From Paramecium sonneborni (lineage: Eukaryota; Ciliophora; Oligohymenophorea; Peniculida; Parameciidae), in contig CAJJDN010000056.1 of the NCBI GenBank assembly GCA_905182985.1, positions 401,772 to 465,771 on the forward strand: a stretch of 64,000 bases of DNA. The letters are read 5' to 3'. A program made the position numbers and the translations under genes. Positions 26,482-39,268 of this stretch are shown here, piece after piece. The stretch's first letter is position 1. Every line of letters starts with the position of its first letter. The notes under the pieces are model-generated. The model was given only the letters and a program-made list of their open reading frames with translations. It made no database searches and was not told the origin of the DNA.

Positions 26482-29400
26482 ATGATTAATAGATATACCT
26501 TATCATTTAAGGATTAAAAACTTGAAGAAAAGTATTAGGAAATTTAACTTGAAGAAAAAAGAAAGCCTTTAGTTAAAAAAATAATTTATTTAACTTTCCT
26601 TGTTGTGTTAGTTAAGGGGACATTCTCCATAATTACTGAAAGCCTTGATGAGATTTATGGAACAATAGGATATTTTATTAGTGATTTATGTCTAATTGCA
26701 ATTCTATCAATGAAACCTCAATACTGTCGATTTGCATTAATATTTGTAAATTATTTAATGATGATTCCTTATTTGAGAATTGATGACAGCAAGAATTAAT
26801 TTCATTATTAATTAGCATCTGCTTTGATAATTGCATTTTAATTTGTAATTATTGCCTCGGGAGAATTTATAGATGCTTTAATTTAAGTTATTTCTTTTTT
26901 TTCAATTTATTTAGGTTATTTTATAAGTTATTAGACTAACTATTCTTAAGCATTTGTTTTGTCAACATTTTTGATTTGCTTTTTGCTTTTATTTTCCTTT
27001 TATTAAAATGTTGCTGCAGAAAGATCAAAATTTTAACTTACTCTCATTAATTAATAATGGGATAAGATTTTATTAAGTATGGTTACAGAGCCATGTTTAA
27101 TATTTAATTTTGATTAATTAAGACATACCTTTATTTTAAACGGATCTTTTTCGTTTATTGTTTAATGTGAAACGAATAACGAATTAAAGAACTTCTTAAG
27201 AAAATCGAAATTAACTTTACATGAAAAAATTAATTTAGAAAACTTTCTATATAAATAAATTGATAAATTTTAAAAATAAGATGGCAATATTATTAATCAA
27301 TCTCTTTTAATTGAATTGAATTAAAAAGCTTAAGAAATTACATATTCAATATTTTCAGGAACAAATCCTATCATTATGATTAAAATAGATAAATATTAAT
27401 GCGGCAAAATTATAGGGGAATAATAAAATTTAGTCATAGAAAAACAATTCTAATTTAAATACAGAGTCTTGCTTAAAAGTATTTATTAATAATTTAAAAT
27501 GATACTTATACATAAAACTTCAAATTTAAAAGGATTGTTTAAACTTATTATTTATCATTACTTATCAGATAAATTAGAACAAAAATAACTGAAACAAATT
27601 AATCTAAGTAAAGTATTTTCTAATTTAAAATTGCTCTATTCATAAAAATCAATTATTTTGGCAAAAGATCTTTAAGATTTTACTTTCTTGGGGTACAAAG
27701 AAGCCATTTTTCTCATTTTAATAGAAATTTTCGAATGTAATATATCTAATTAAGTCTATATTCAAATAAATACTGATACTTAGGATTAAAACCATTTTGA
27801 AATGTTAATTTTCGGAATTTACAATGAAAAAGCCAAAAAACTATTAAGATAAAGATTAGAAAAATTAGAAGATTATTTTAATAATCTATATCTAAATTAA
27901 CAATGTAATATCATAGTAATATTTAGATATTTCTTTAGTTATAACTCATAGTTGCTTTATCGAAAAAAGGAGAACATGAGAATAAATNTTAATTAGCATC
28001 TGCTTTGATAATTGCATTTTAATTTGTAATTATTGCCTCGGGAGAATTTATAGATGCTTTAATTTAAGTTATTTCTTTTTTTTCAATTTATTTAGGTTAT
28101 TTTATAAGTTATTAGACTAACTATTCTTAAGCATTTGTTTTGTCAACATTTTTGATTTGCTTTTTGCTTTTATTTTCCTTTTATTAAAATGTTGCTGCAG
28201 AAAGATCAAAATTTTAACTTACTCTCATTAATTAATAATGGGATAAGATTTTATTAAGTATGGTTACAGAGCCATGTTTAATATTTAATTTTGATTAATT
28301 AAGACATACCTTTATTTTAAACGGATCTTTTTCGTTTATTGTTTAATGTGAAACGAATAACGAATTAAAGAACTTCTTAAGAAAATCGAAATTAACTTTA
28401 CATGAAAAAATTAATTTAGAAAACTTTCTATATAAATAAATTGATAAATTTTAAAAATAAGATGGCAATATTATTAATCAATCTCTTTTAATTGAATTGA
28501 ATTAAAAAGCTTAAGAAATTACATATTCAATATTTTCAGGAACAAATCCTATCATTATGATTAAAATAGATAAATATTAATGCGGCAAAATTATAGGGGA
28601 ATAATAAAATTTAGTCATAGAAAAACAATTCTAATTTAAATACAGAGTCTTGCTTAAAAGTATTTATTAATAATTTAAAATGATACTTATACATAAAACT
28701 TCAAATTTAAAAGGATTGTTTAAACTTATTATTTATCATTACTTATCAGATAAATTAGAACAAAAATAACTGAAACAAATTAATCTAAGTAAAGTATTTT
28801 CTAATTTAAAATTGCTCTATTCATAAAAATCAATTATTTTGGCAAAAGATCTTTAAGATTTTACTTTCTTGGGGTACAAAGAAGCCATTTTTCTCATTTT
28901 AATAGAAATTTTCGAATGTAATATATCTAATTAAGTCTATATTCAAATAAATACTGATACTTAGGATTAAAACCATTTTGAAATGTTAATTTTCGGAATT
29001 TACAATGAAAAAGCCAAAAAACTATTAAGATAAAGATTAGAAAAATTAGAAGATTATTTTAATAATCTATATCTAAATTAACAATGTAATATCATAGTAA
29101 TATTTAGATATTTCTTTAGTTATAACTCATAGTTGCTTTATCGAAAAAAGGAGAACATGAGAATAAATTGTTTTAATTACTTTTAGTATATATATTTTAA
29201 ACGAAATTTTATTTTTGATTATGAGAAACAAACTTTTATTCTTTTGTTAATAATAATTTTATTATTCTATTAGTTTTATTTTTTCTCCAAAAATAAAAAA
29301 GAAAATGATTATTAAGACAATTTTATAAATAATTTATATTATAAAAAAATTGAAATGTCTAATATTTTTCGTTTATTTAAAAATAATTATGATATTAAAA

Positions 29401-29528
29401 TAAATCATTATTAATTATTATTATACTACTTCTGTTTGGATTTTAGGTATTTAAATTTTACTATTACCATTTTTAATCGTTCTTACTATTCATCTTACTA
29501 TTATTTTTAATAAATCGTATAACTCTGA
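26482..29528 (+). CDS. Large intronless multi-pass membrane protein (duplicated internally by assembly)
   Basis: Starts MINRYTLSFKDQKLEEKYQE and soon enters a series of about six hydrophobic segments (such as KIIYLTFLVVLVKGTF, YQLASALIIAFQFVIIASGE and VLSTFLICFLLLFSFYQ). A long soluble C-terminal region follows. After removal of one copy of the 1181-nt repeat unit (see 26808-29168) the frame is continuous and the total is 1866 nt to TGA, about 621 residues, with no intron. The last 120 residues are low-complexity and overlap the 3' end of the convergent gene, so the true stop may be earlier. The layout resembles sensor-type membrane proteins, but no motif confirms that. Confidence 0.55.
26808..29168. 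repeat. Direct repeat of 1180 bp separated by one N (unmerged overlap)
   Basis: 26808-27987 and 27989-29168 appear identical throughout, with a single N at 27988 between them. The reading frame of the membrane protein is broken by the second copy and restored if one copy plus the N is removed. This is the pattern of two contigs whose overlap was not merged, not a biological tandem duplication. Confidence 0.9.
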
Positions 29529-32500
29529 GATGCCAAAATACTTATAGAAATTATTAGAGAATTTTTTAGCATCTTTGCCATTTCTTTTATTTTAGGACTC
29601 TTTTAAACCTTGTTATTTTCAATACAAACTGTTTTCAATAATTTTATTTCTTATTTTAAGTAGCCTAAACTAATTTTCTCTTGTTTATCATGAGATATAA
29701 AAGAAGTGAGATTAGAAACAGCTTTCAATTTGGTTATAATATCTCTAATAACATTTTGGTGCTTGAATTTTTCAGGGAATAATTTTATCAAAGAATTGAA
29801 AAGTGAAAGTACTGATTATTATTGTTGTGATTCATATTTCATTACTAACGTTTCTATTAGATTAATGTAATTAATTATATCTCCTACTTTTATAGATTGA
29901 TTAGATAAAAAATCATTAATAACTAAATCAGTAATCACATTTACTAAATTATGGCAAAGCTTTTCTGAATAAAGTATTACTTTATTATAATGCTTTTACA
30001 ATTCAGGATTTAAGTTGCAACTAAATATTAATTTAGCTTAGTGTTAAATTTATTCTTATTTTAAAATATTGCATTATAACACAATTTTATTTTTAATTTC
30101 ATTTAATTAATTATAAAGTAGTTCTTTAGGTTGTAATTCTTATTAAATTTTTTTATTTTTAAGTTCTTACTTTTTTTCAGATAAATATAATAATTCACCT
30201 TATTTTTTATCATTTATCAATTCTTTAATTTAAGTTTTAATAGCTTTTAATCTATTCTTTAAATCTAAGATTTCTTTGTTATCTATATAATATTAGGCTT
30301 TGTAAATTTCAATATATCTATTTTGATCAATTTGATTTTTAATTGTTTTTAAGAAGAAACTTTAGTATTATTCACAGTCTTTGTATATTTCTTCATCCCA
30401 TATCTATTTTATTTAATTCATGGTATTTTGTTCTAATTTATTAAAAATAGGTAAAATAAAATAATCTAATTTAGATTCAATTAACTTATTGCCAAAAAAT
30501 ATATTGATATGTTCAAGTGTTTGAAATAAATCATTTTTATTTTCGCATAATTTTTCTCCATCAATTAAAATTAATAGTACAATTTATGGTGATCNTTATT
30601 TTCAATACAAACTGTTTTCAATAATTTTATTTCTTATTTTAAGTAGCCTAAACTAATTTTCTCTTGTTTATCATGAGATATAAAAGAAGTGAGATTAGAA
30701 ACAGCTTTCAATTTGGTTATAATATCTCTAATAACATTTTGGTGCTTGAATTTTTCAGGGAATAATTTTATCAAAGAATTGAAAAGTGAAAGTACTGATT
30801 ATTATTGTTGTGATTCATATTTCATTACTAACGTTTCTATTAGATTAATGTAATTAATTATATCTCCTACTTTTATAGATTGATTAGATAAAAAATCATT
30901 AATAACTAAATCAGTAATCACATTTACTAAATTATGGCAAAGCTTTTCTGAATAAAGTATTACTTTATTATAATGCTTTTACAATTCAGGATTTAAGTTG
31001 CAACTAAATATTAATTTAGCTTAGTGTTAAATTTATTCTTATTTTAAAATATTGCATTATAACACAATTTTATTTTTAATTTCATTTAATTAATTATAAA
31101 GTAGTTCTTTAGGTTGTAATTCTTATTAAATTTTTTTATTTTTAAGTTCTTACTTTTTTTCAGATAAATATAATAATTCACCTTATTTTTTATCATTTAT
31201 CAATTCTTTAATTTAAGTTTTAATAGCTTTTAATCTATTCTTTAAATCTAAGATTTCTTTGTTATCTATATAATATTAGGCTTTGTAAATTTCAATATAT
31301 CTATTTTGATCAATTTGATTTTTAATTGTTTTTAAGAAGAAACTTTAGTATTATTCACAGTCTTTGTATATTTCTTCATCCCATATCTATTTTATTTAAT
31401 TCATGGTATTTTGTTCTAATTTATTAAAAATAGGTAAAATAAAATAATCTAATTTAGATTCAATTAACTTATTGCCAAAAAATATATTGATATGTTCAAG
31501 TGTTTGAAATAAATCATTTTTATTTTCGCATAATTTTTCTCCATCAATTAAAATTAATAGTACAATTTATGGTGATCTTTGTAATTATGTAAAGATATTT
31601 ATTTAGTTACTCAATCTTTTTTAACTACTTGTATCATAAAATCCTGGAGTGTCAATAAAAATGATATTCTCAATCTCTATATCAAATGTAAATTAAGTTT
31701 CACTATAGCAGCGATTAGATATTTTTATATCTTCTACCTATGTTTTTTATGTAAAACAATATTTATTGTGACTATGAATTTAAGTGACATTTAAATTTTT
31801 ACAATCGGTCAAAATATTTAACAAAGTACTTTTACCCACTTTGGTTAAGCCTAATATAGAAACAACAAGTTTATCAGTCTTTTCATAATGTTCTGATATT
31901 TTAGGTATGTCCTATAACAATTTTAGACTTTAAGGCAAATGAACATCAAAATACTTTAGCCATAAATCATTTTATTATGCTATAATTTTCAATTCCTATT
32001 TTATAAGGTCTGTATTATTAAAATAATTATTTTAAAAAAGCTTTAATACTTCTAAATCTTATTATGTATAAGATTCAAACTTAAAAATAAAGTTCGTTTA
32101 TTTATTTTTACAAAATATGTTTATTTTTTCATGTTTTTCAGCCAATAATTTTAAATTATCAGAAATGGGAGTTTCCCAACGATTTATTGCTTATTTTATT
32201 TCCGGGATAATGATTTCAATTTATACATTTTCTTATTGAATAATTTGATTAAACCTAATAATAAATTAAAGTAATAATTATGAAAAGCGCTTTGAATTGG
32301 CATCAGAGCTTATTTCTTCATCTATATTAAAAGGTAATTCAAGTAATTTATTTATATTGTTTTAAATTAGCAAAAGTTAATTTATCAGTTGCTTTGTGAT
32401 TACTTCCATTAAAAGAGTTAAGTACTTATAACATTAATAGCCTATTGAGAGAAAATCATTAAATTTAAAAGTAGAATAATTGAATGAAGAATTCAACTTA

Positions 32501-33093
32501 TCTATTAATTAGTTATTAAATTCTTAGCACTCAAAAAAAATTTAATCAATTTATAAATCTATCATTGATGCAAGATTACATTCAAGATATTTATATTCAG
32601 ATTTACTCAAAATCAATATCACATTCTATTATTCATCAAATAAGCCATCAAATAATTAATATATGTGATTTTGAATAGTAACTTTTAAATTATCAATTTT
32701 ATTTTCATGATAATGAAGAAAGATTTTTATTTTTAATTGCTATTTCAATTATGCCAATTTATTAAAAATTAACTTTATTTTTGTTAATTCATGCAGATCT
32801 ATTTCTTAAATATTGTTATTCTCGATAATATTTTAAAAATAATAAAGACTAATTTGTTCTTTTTCTTTTTAATTTTTATATATATTATATTCTCCTAAAA
32901 TACTATTACTCCCTATTAATTCCATTTTAAATAAATTTTCTTAAGAAATCCAAATTTAATCACTATTGATGAAATTTAAGTAAAAAATATGCTTATCATT
33001 CCTAATTTTTTAATCAAGCAAATTTTCAGCTTTGTTATAGCTATCTTTTAAACTTCTAAGAAGCTCGAGATTTGAATTTTCACAATTTAACAT
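29405..33093 (-). CDS. Large intronless P-loop GTPase of unknown family
   Basis: After removing one copy of the 983-nt repeat unit, 2706 nt read without an intron from MLNCENSNLELLRS to TGA, about 901 residues. A helical N-terminal half of some 430 residues is followed by a G domain: G1 SILGLTKVGKSTLLN, a G3 FIDTPGFYDTSS, and a G4-like PIFNKLE where Glu replaces the Asp of NKxD. A long helical C-terminal half follows. The G1/G3 pair suits the dynamin/GBP/GIMAP/septin-like (TRAFAC) class; the long helices on both sides favour a dynamin- or GBP-like mechanochemical GTPase, which is inference. The last 60 residues are low-complexity and the stop is approximate. Confidence 0.7.
29613..31577. repeat. 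Direct repeat of 982 bp separated by one N (unmerged overlap)
   Basis: 29613-30594 and 30596-31577 appear identical, with N at 30595. Both lie inside the minus-strand GTPase gene. Removing one copy and the N keeps that gene in frame and makes its length a multiple of three, so the duplication is an assembly artefact. Confidence 0.9.
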
Positions 33094-33273
33094 TGAAAAA
33101 AAAATGAAATTGCCTATTAAAGAAAATAAAATTAAAAATTAATAATACTATTTTCATTAAATATTAATAGTCTAAATGAAAGATATTTTTTTGAATTAAT
33201 CCATAAATAAAACATAACATTAATATTATAAAAACAAAATTAATTGTATATTTTATAAGCTTAAAAAAAAGCA

Positions 33274-34447
33274 GGAGATGGAAATGAATCTTTTTAAGAA
33301 TAATATTATTTTTTAAAATAGAGATAATGATTTAATTGGAATAAAATAGCAAATAAAAATATTTTTGAAATTTAAAAGATATAAGATTTCAATCAAATAA
33401 CAGAATTTTTAGAATATCAAGGCTAAATAAATTTAATAAGATTCATATCTAAATTATTGGATTTAAAATGTTAAAAAAACTTTGAATCTAGATAAATAAT
33501 AAAGATATCTTTCAAGAAAAAAAGTACAAATAATTATCATAATGTTGAATACTTGAATAATGAACCAGAATACTGTTATCTAATTTGTAAATAGTAATAA
33601 GACAATCCTTATTCTTTTAGATATTTTAATTGAATATTACGATGACTCATATTCGATCTATAAAATTATGAGAATAAGTGTTTGTTGCATACTATGTTAT
33701 GTAATTTATTTCTGCCTTCTTCAAAACAAAATAAGATGAATTAAATTTATCACCTGATAAATTATATTTAATAAGATTTTTTATAAAAAAAGAAACAATA
33801 TATTTATATATAGATATCAAAACAAAAAACTTAATTTTCTTTTCTGATTAGTAATTATTGTTTCTTGAATTTTAAGATACAATTTCTAATTACAAAATGA
33901 GGATAAACTCTATCAGGTAATTGATAAGAACATATATCAATATAATTTCAAGTAGATAAATTAAGTATAGTTGGTGACAAATAATAGTCATAAAGTTCGG
34001 AACTATTGAAAACCATTAGCAAATTAGATAAATTTGCAAAAGGAATTTTGAATTTAATATTTTTCATTTTAATTTTGTGTAATTCACTTCATGTATTATT
34101 AGGTAACTTTTAGATGTTGAATTGTATAGATTTATAAATGCGCTTAAGTTTTTTATAAAATTGTGTAAACAAAAATAAATAAAAATTGAGATTCAAGAAG
34201 TTGAAGAATAACACATTGTAATAAAAATATATAAAAATAATCTTAAAAAACATAAGAATCAGATAAATAAAGAGACTTAAATCTAGATTGTTAACAAAGA
34301 AATTAAGATAAATTTCTTTTCAATTAATTCATGTAATTGTCATTCAATATATAAGATTTATTTAATGTTCAATAATTTATGGCTTGATAAATTAAGAAGT
34401 GCTAAAAAGACTTAAAAATAAAGCAAAATATTGAATGATGATTGATT
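33274..34447 (+). pseudogene. Interrupted gene remnant, family not recognised
   Basis: Several protein-like stretches follow one another in different frames: MEMNLFKNNIIFQNRDNDL, then DFNQITEFLEYQGQINLIRF, then (across a possible 34-nt intron) LIEYYDDSYSIYKIM, then DELNLSPDKLYLIRFF, and a long tail with KIEIQEVEEQHIVIKIYK. No GT-AG intron links the first two, and a TGA near 33998 interrupts the last. It looks like a decaying gene, or one carrying base-calling indels. The spacing and hydrophobic patches do not identify a family. Confidence 0.35.
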
Positions 34448-34619
34448 ATAAATTATTGCATGAGCAAATATCTAAAAAAAATGAAATTTTATTTTATTTA
34501 AGAAGATTTTCATAAGCTTTATTGCAAATTAGTTTTTCTATAATTATAAAATATAAATTTTTATTTTAGAAATTAACAACATCTTTGACATTATAAAATA
34601 AATTATATTTGAATATAGA

Positions 34620-34922
34620 ATGAATATATAAGTATAATCTTATACTAATTTTACTTCATCATATTTATAAAATGTAAAATGTGAAATCTGGTATCAAAGT
34701 TACTTACTTTGGATTAATTATAGTAGAAATTTAAATAGATCATAATAATTAGAACATAATGATGAAGATGAATATGGGATAGGTAAATTAACTACACTAC
34801 AAATAAATGAAATAAAATTATATAAAATAAATCTGTTTCAAATTAAAGATTAGATTATATTATTAAAAAGTCTAGAATAAGGAAGTTTTATGATGATAGG
34901 AGAAATGGGGAGATGTCATTGA
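34620..34922 (+). CDS. Short uncharacterised protein, 100 residues
   Basis: Intronless frame from MNIQVQSYTNFTSSY to TGA, with an acidic patch (LEHNDEDEYGIGK) and more charged residues than the surrounding spacer. It is surrounded by A/T-only DNA. Not recognised. It may be a fragment of a larger lost gene. Confidence 0.4.
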
Positions 34923-35055
34923 AAATAACTAGTAGAGTATATTAATTACTAGAATATCAAAAATCAGCATGGTTAGTAGACAAGAGGTGGAACTTGTTAT
35001 TTTTTATTTTTTGTAATATTAAACACAATGATTGAATCTAATTAATTATTTTTAA

Positions 35056-35310
35056 ATGGGTTGTTCATTGACTTCTAAGAAAAAAACTGATAAATTTCAA
35101 TCTCTACAATTAGCTTCCTAGATAACTTCGAAACAAATTGAAGAAGATGAGGTTGAAAGAGAAATTTTTAATCAATTTTGTATAGATAAATACAAAATTT
35201 AAAAGAATCCAATAGTTTAAAGGAGAGCTCATTCTGCTATGCCAAGTTTAATGAATGTATGGAATAAAGGAGATGCTTAGAATTCATATGTGTAAAGATA
35301 ATTCTCTTGA
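35056..35310 (+). CDS. Small protein with N-terminal myristoylation/palmitoylation signal
   Basis: Intronless 84-residue frame to TGA. It begins MGCSLTSKKKTDKF: Gly2, Cys3 and Ser5-region residues followed by lysines form a classic dual acylation (N-myristoyl plus palmitoyl) membrane-anchor signal. The rest is helical and charged (SKQIEEDEVEREIFNQF) with a conserved-looking RRAHSAMPSLMNVW near the end. Such small MGC proteins are usual in ciliates as membrane or ciliary adaptors, but no function is assigned. Confidence 0.65.
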
Positions 35311-36282
35311 TGATTATATTATTATTATCTCTTCACGCATAATTACTTTAACATTTGTTCATCAATAAACAGAGTATTAGAAAAATAACTGACATTATAA
35401 ATCCAATCTAAGAAATGAGTTTTGAATTTAAAATATTCGTTTTTGGTTTATTTGATAAGTGAGTGAGTGTAGATTCTTCTTAAAAGTCGTCAAATTTGAT
35501 ACTCCATAAGTAGAAATTAAGAAAAGCTATTAAGGTTAGCATAAAAGAAACAAGACCAAAGCATTCAGATAATAATTAAATTTTGTCGACATTATATATA
35601 AAACATCCTTAAAATAATAAACTATGATTAATTTTTTGATTTATATATGATTGATTTATCGATACAATATATTAGCACAAACGATTACATTTTAAAGTTA
35701 TAGATTGAAACAAAGTGAAAAAGAGAGGTCGATAAGGTTAGTTGTCTTTTTGCGAGTTTGATACAAGTAACAAAATATAAAATAAATATATAATAATACT
35801 GAGGTGATATATTGTCAATCTTTAGTAATAGGAGTACATACACTTGTATTTGAAATTTTACTTTTCTTTTATTCTCTCCTTCTGATTATAGGATTTTTAA
35901 GAATATTGTATTGTTGATCGTTTGCATGAAAGGATTAAGGAAGAAATGTAGTTGAACTTTACTTTTCTTTTAATTGAATCATCCTTTGAGACATTGATTA
36001 TGTGGCTTTGTTTTGAACACAACCCATAACTTTATTTTTAATTATTAAAAGAATTGAATTGATTTTAAATTCCAAATCAAGATGATGTCAGTAAATTTTA
36101 AATAAAGTATATTCATTTTACAATTTTTATATAATAAAAACAAAACTAACAAATAAATATACATAAAAACTAATCTACCCAATTGCTCAGGTCAATTTTT
36201 GTAATTTAATTGAACACTTAATATTAGAGAATGATCAATTAATTTTATTAAAAATAGGTTAATTTAAGTTTGTATATAAAAA
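35311..36282. other. AT-rich region, nothing firmly recognised
   Basis: Spacer with a slightly less A/T-rich patch around 35620-35860. Short coding-like scraps occur (MIDLSIQYISTNDYILKLQ at about 35648) but end quickly at TGA and no intron rescues them convincingly. I cannot assign an RNA gene. Confidence 0.4.
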
Positions 36283-36567
36283 TCAAAAACTTGAGCATTA
36301 TTATTAATCAATTACAATTACAAGATCTCTTTTTGTATATTTGGTTAGTGTATGATCTGAATCTCTATCAAACATAATTTTATCTTAAATTTGATTTGTT
36401 AATTTAAGTTCTATATTTATAGTTAATGGATAATTTGGAGCAACATATAAATTAGTAATATTTTTAATATCCAGTTATTTAAGAGATGGTTGAGATTGGA
36501 TGATTTTTAGTTTGAACTTAATGCTGTGAAAGTTAGGAATTTTAATTTGATACATCTGAGATTCCAT
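36283..36567 (-). CDS. Small uncharacterised protein, 94 residues
   Basis: Intronless frame MESQMYQIKIPNFHSIKFKL to TGA. Alternating hydrophobic/polar residues (NLYVAPNYPLTINIELKL) suggest a small beta-rich domain, perhaps a fragment of a larger fold. No membrane segment or motif. Amino-acid balance is much more protein-like than in the neighbouring desert. Confidence 0.5.
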
Positions 36568-39229
36568 ATGGAAAGAAAGGTTTATTTAAAGCGATAAAAA
36601 GTGTAATAATAGATTATTAAGAACGCCTTATTGAAAGTGGATAAAAATTATATTTTTTTTGAATTTATCAATCTATTTGAGGATATTAATTCAAATCAAT
36701 TGCTCTCTAATTATCTAACTATAAATTTTTTTCATTTTTGTTTAATCATTTATATCAAAATTTCTGATTGAGAATTAATTATGATAAATATTGAGAGAAG
36801 GTTAGCTGAATGGAAAAATAGTATCATCAATTAATCCAACCAATGAATGATTATCTTAATAATTATTATTGGCATTTTATAATAGTACCTTTTATTTCAT
36901 GAATTATTGGAGTTTATTACCTTTATGGAGAATTAATATAAAAGTTCTATTATTTGATATTATTTAATATTATTCTATCTGTTTTATTCTGATATTTATT
37001 ATTATTAAATTTATTATTTTTTATTTATAATTCTCTTTCAAATAATTAAATTTATTCTTGATAAAAAGACTACCTTTTCTTTTTCAAATTTATTCTTGTC
37101 GAAAACAAAAATTTTATCTTAATAACTTCAATTCTTTTAATTCAAAAGATCTTCACCTATTTATTTTAAAGTTTCATTAGTATCCAATATATAAGGATAT
37201 ATTATTGAGATTGGAAAGTTTATAATAAAATGTTTAATTGCTTTTTCTATTTTATAGGATAGAATTATTCAAAAATCAATAATTATTATTCAAACTTCTA
37301 CTTTACTAGTAGGTGTAAACATGCATCTTTTTTTAATTTTAAACTAGCTATCAAGGAATATTCTTTTGAACCAATTATATATTTTAAATTGTTAAATTTT
37401 CATCAATATTATTCATTTACATTAAAATAAATTTTAATAATATAAATCTAATCCAAATTTATTGTTTCAATCTAAATGATCAAAAAAATAATTAACTGTC
37501 TACTCCTTCAGAAATTTATGAGTATATTAAAATTGCTATAATACATAATCATTCTAAATTCTCATCTAAAATCACTAAAAACCCTTTTACTAACCATAAA
37601 ATTTCAGTACAAATAAATATAAATCATTTTCATAATCTTTGTAGAAAAGAAATTTCAAATAAAAATTAATCTATTATTAATCTCAATCTTTTTATAACTG
37701 TATTGTTCTTTAAAAATTCAAATTAAATATTATTATTTTAAAATTTTACAAATTATTTAAACTGAATATTTTATTTATCCATGATTCAACATCTAATATT
37801 TCTACATAGTTTATTCTAAAATATTAATAGAAAATGAAATTAAGTAGTTTTTAATATTTTAATTTGTATCATCTTCATTTTATAAAATAATTAAATATTA
37901 TAAAGAATAAAATATGAATAAAAGTCAAAATATTTTGTCTTAATTCTCATTAATTTGTATTCTATAAATTAAAGAATTAATTATATTACTTATTTTAAAC
38001 TGAAATTTTTAAGATGTAAACTTAAGTTCATTTTAATTAATATTATTGAAAAGAATTGACTTTTGAATACATCAAATACAATTTATGAACCAAATTTAAT
38101 TAGGAGATGTTATTAACAATCAATGTGAAATAATNTTATTAAATTTATTATTTTTTATTTATAATTCTCTTTCAAATAATTAAATTTATTCTTGATAAAA
38201 AGACTACCTTTTCTTTTTCAAATTTATTCTTGTCGAAAACAAAAATTTTATCTTAATAACTTCAATTCTTTTAATTCAAAAGATCTTCACCTATTTATTT
38301 TAAAGTTTCATTAGTATCCAATATATAAGGATATATTATTGAGATTGGAAAGTTTATAATAAAATGTTTAATTGCTTTTTCTATTTTATAGGATAGAATT
38401 ATTCAAAAATCAATAATTATTATTCAAACTTCTACTTTACTAGTAGGTGTAAACATGCATCTTTTTTTAATTTTAAACTAGCTATCAAGGAATATTCTTT
38501 TGAACCAATTATATATTTTAAATTGTTAAATTTTCATCAATATTATTCATTTACATTAAAATAAATTTTAATAATATAAATCTAATCCAAATTTATTGTT
38601 TCAATCTAAATGATCAAAAAAATAATTAACTGTCTACTCCTTCAGAAATTTATGAGTATATTAAAATTGCTATAATACATAATCATTCTAAATTCTCATC
38701 TAAAATCACTAAAAACCCTTTTACTAACCATAAAATTTCAGTACAAATAAATATAAATCATTTTCATAATCTTTGTAGAAAAGAAATTTCAAATAAAAAT
38801 TAATCTATTATTAATCTCAATCTTTTTATAACTGTATTGTTCTTTAAAAATTCAAATTAAATATTATTATTTTAAAATTTTACAAATTATTTAAACTGAA
38901 TATTTTATTTATCCATGATTCAACATCTAATATTTCTACATAGTTTATTCTAAAATATTAATAGAAAATGAAATTAAGTAGTTTTTAATATTTTAATTTG
39001 TATCATCTTCATTTTATAAAATAATTAAATATTATAAAGAATAAAATATGAATAAAAGTCAAAATATTTTGTCTTAATTCTCATTAATTTGTATTCTATA
39101 AATTAAAGAATTAATTATATTACTTATTTTAAACTGAAATTTTTAAGATGTAAACTTAAGTTCATTTTAATTAATATTATTGAAAAGAATTGACTTTTGA
39201 ATACATCAAATACAATTTATGAACCAAAT
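36568..39229. other. AT desert
   Basis: About 2.7 kb (1.5 kb after removal of the assembly duplicate) of almost pure A/T in which no frame has balanced composition. A short ORF at about 36809 (MEKQYHQLIQPMNDYLNNYY) is too weak to call. No RNA genes or ordered repeats apart from the artefactual duplication. Confidence 0.5.
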
Positions 39230-39268
39230 TTAATTAGGAGATGTTATTAACAATCAATGTGAAATAAT
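37002..39268. repeat. Direct repeat of 1133 bp separated by one N (unmerged overlap)
   Basis: 37002-38134 and 38136-39268 appear identical with N at 38135. It lies mostly in noncoding DNA and runs into the start of the CK1-like remnant. Same pattern as the two repeats above, so an assembly artefact is the simplest reading. Confidence 0.88.

Noticed and set aside
26808..39268. Biological tandem duplications
   Set aside because: The copies are identical with exactly one N between them, and deletion of one copy restores two coding frames, so they are assembly overlaps.
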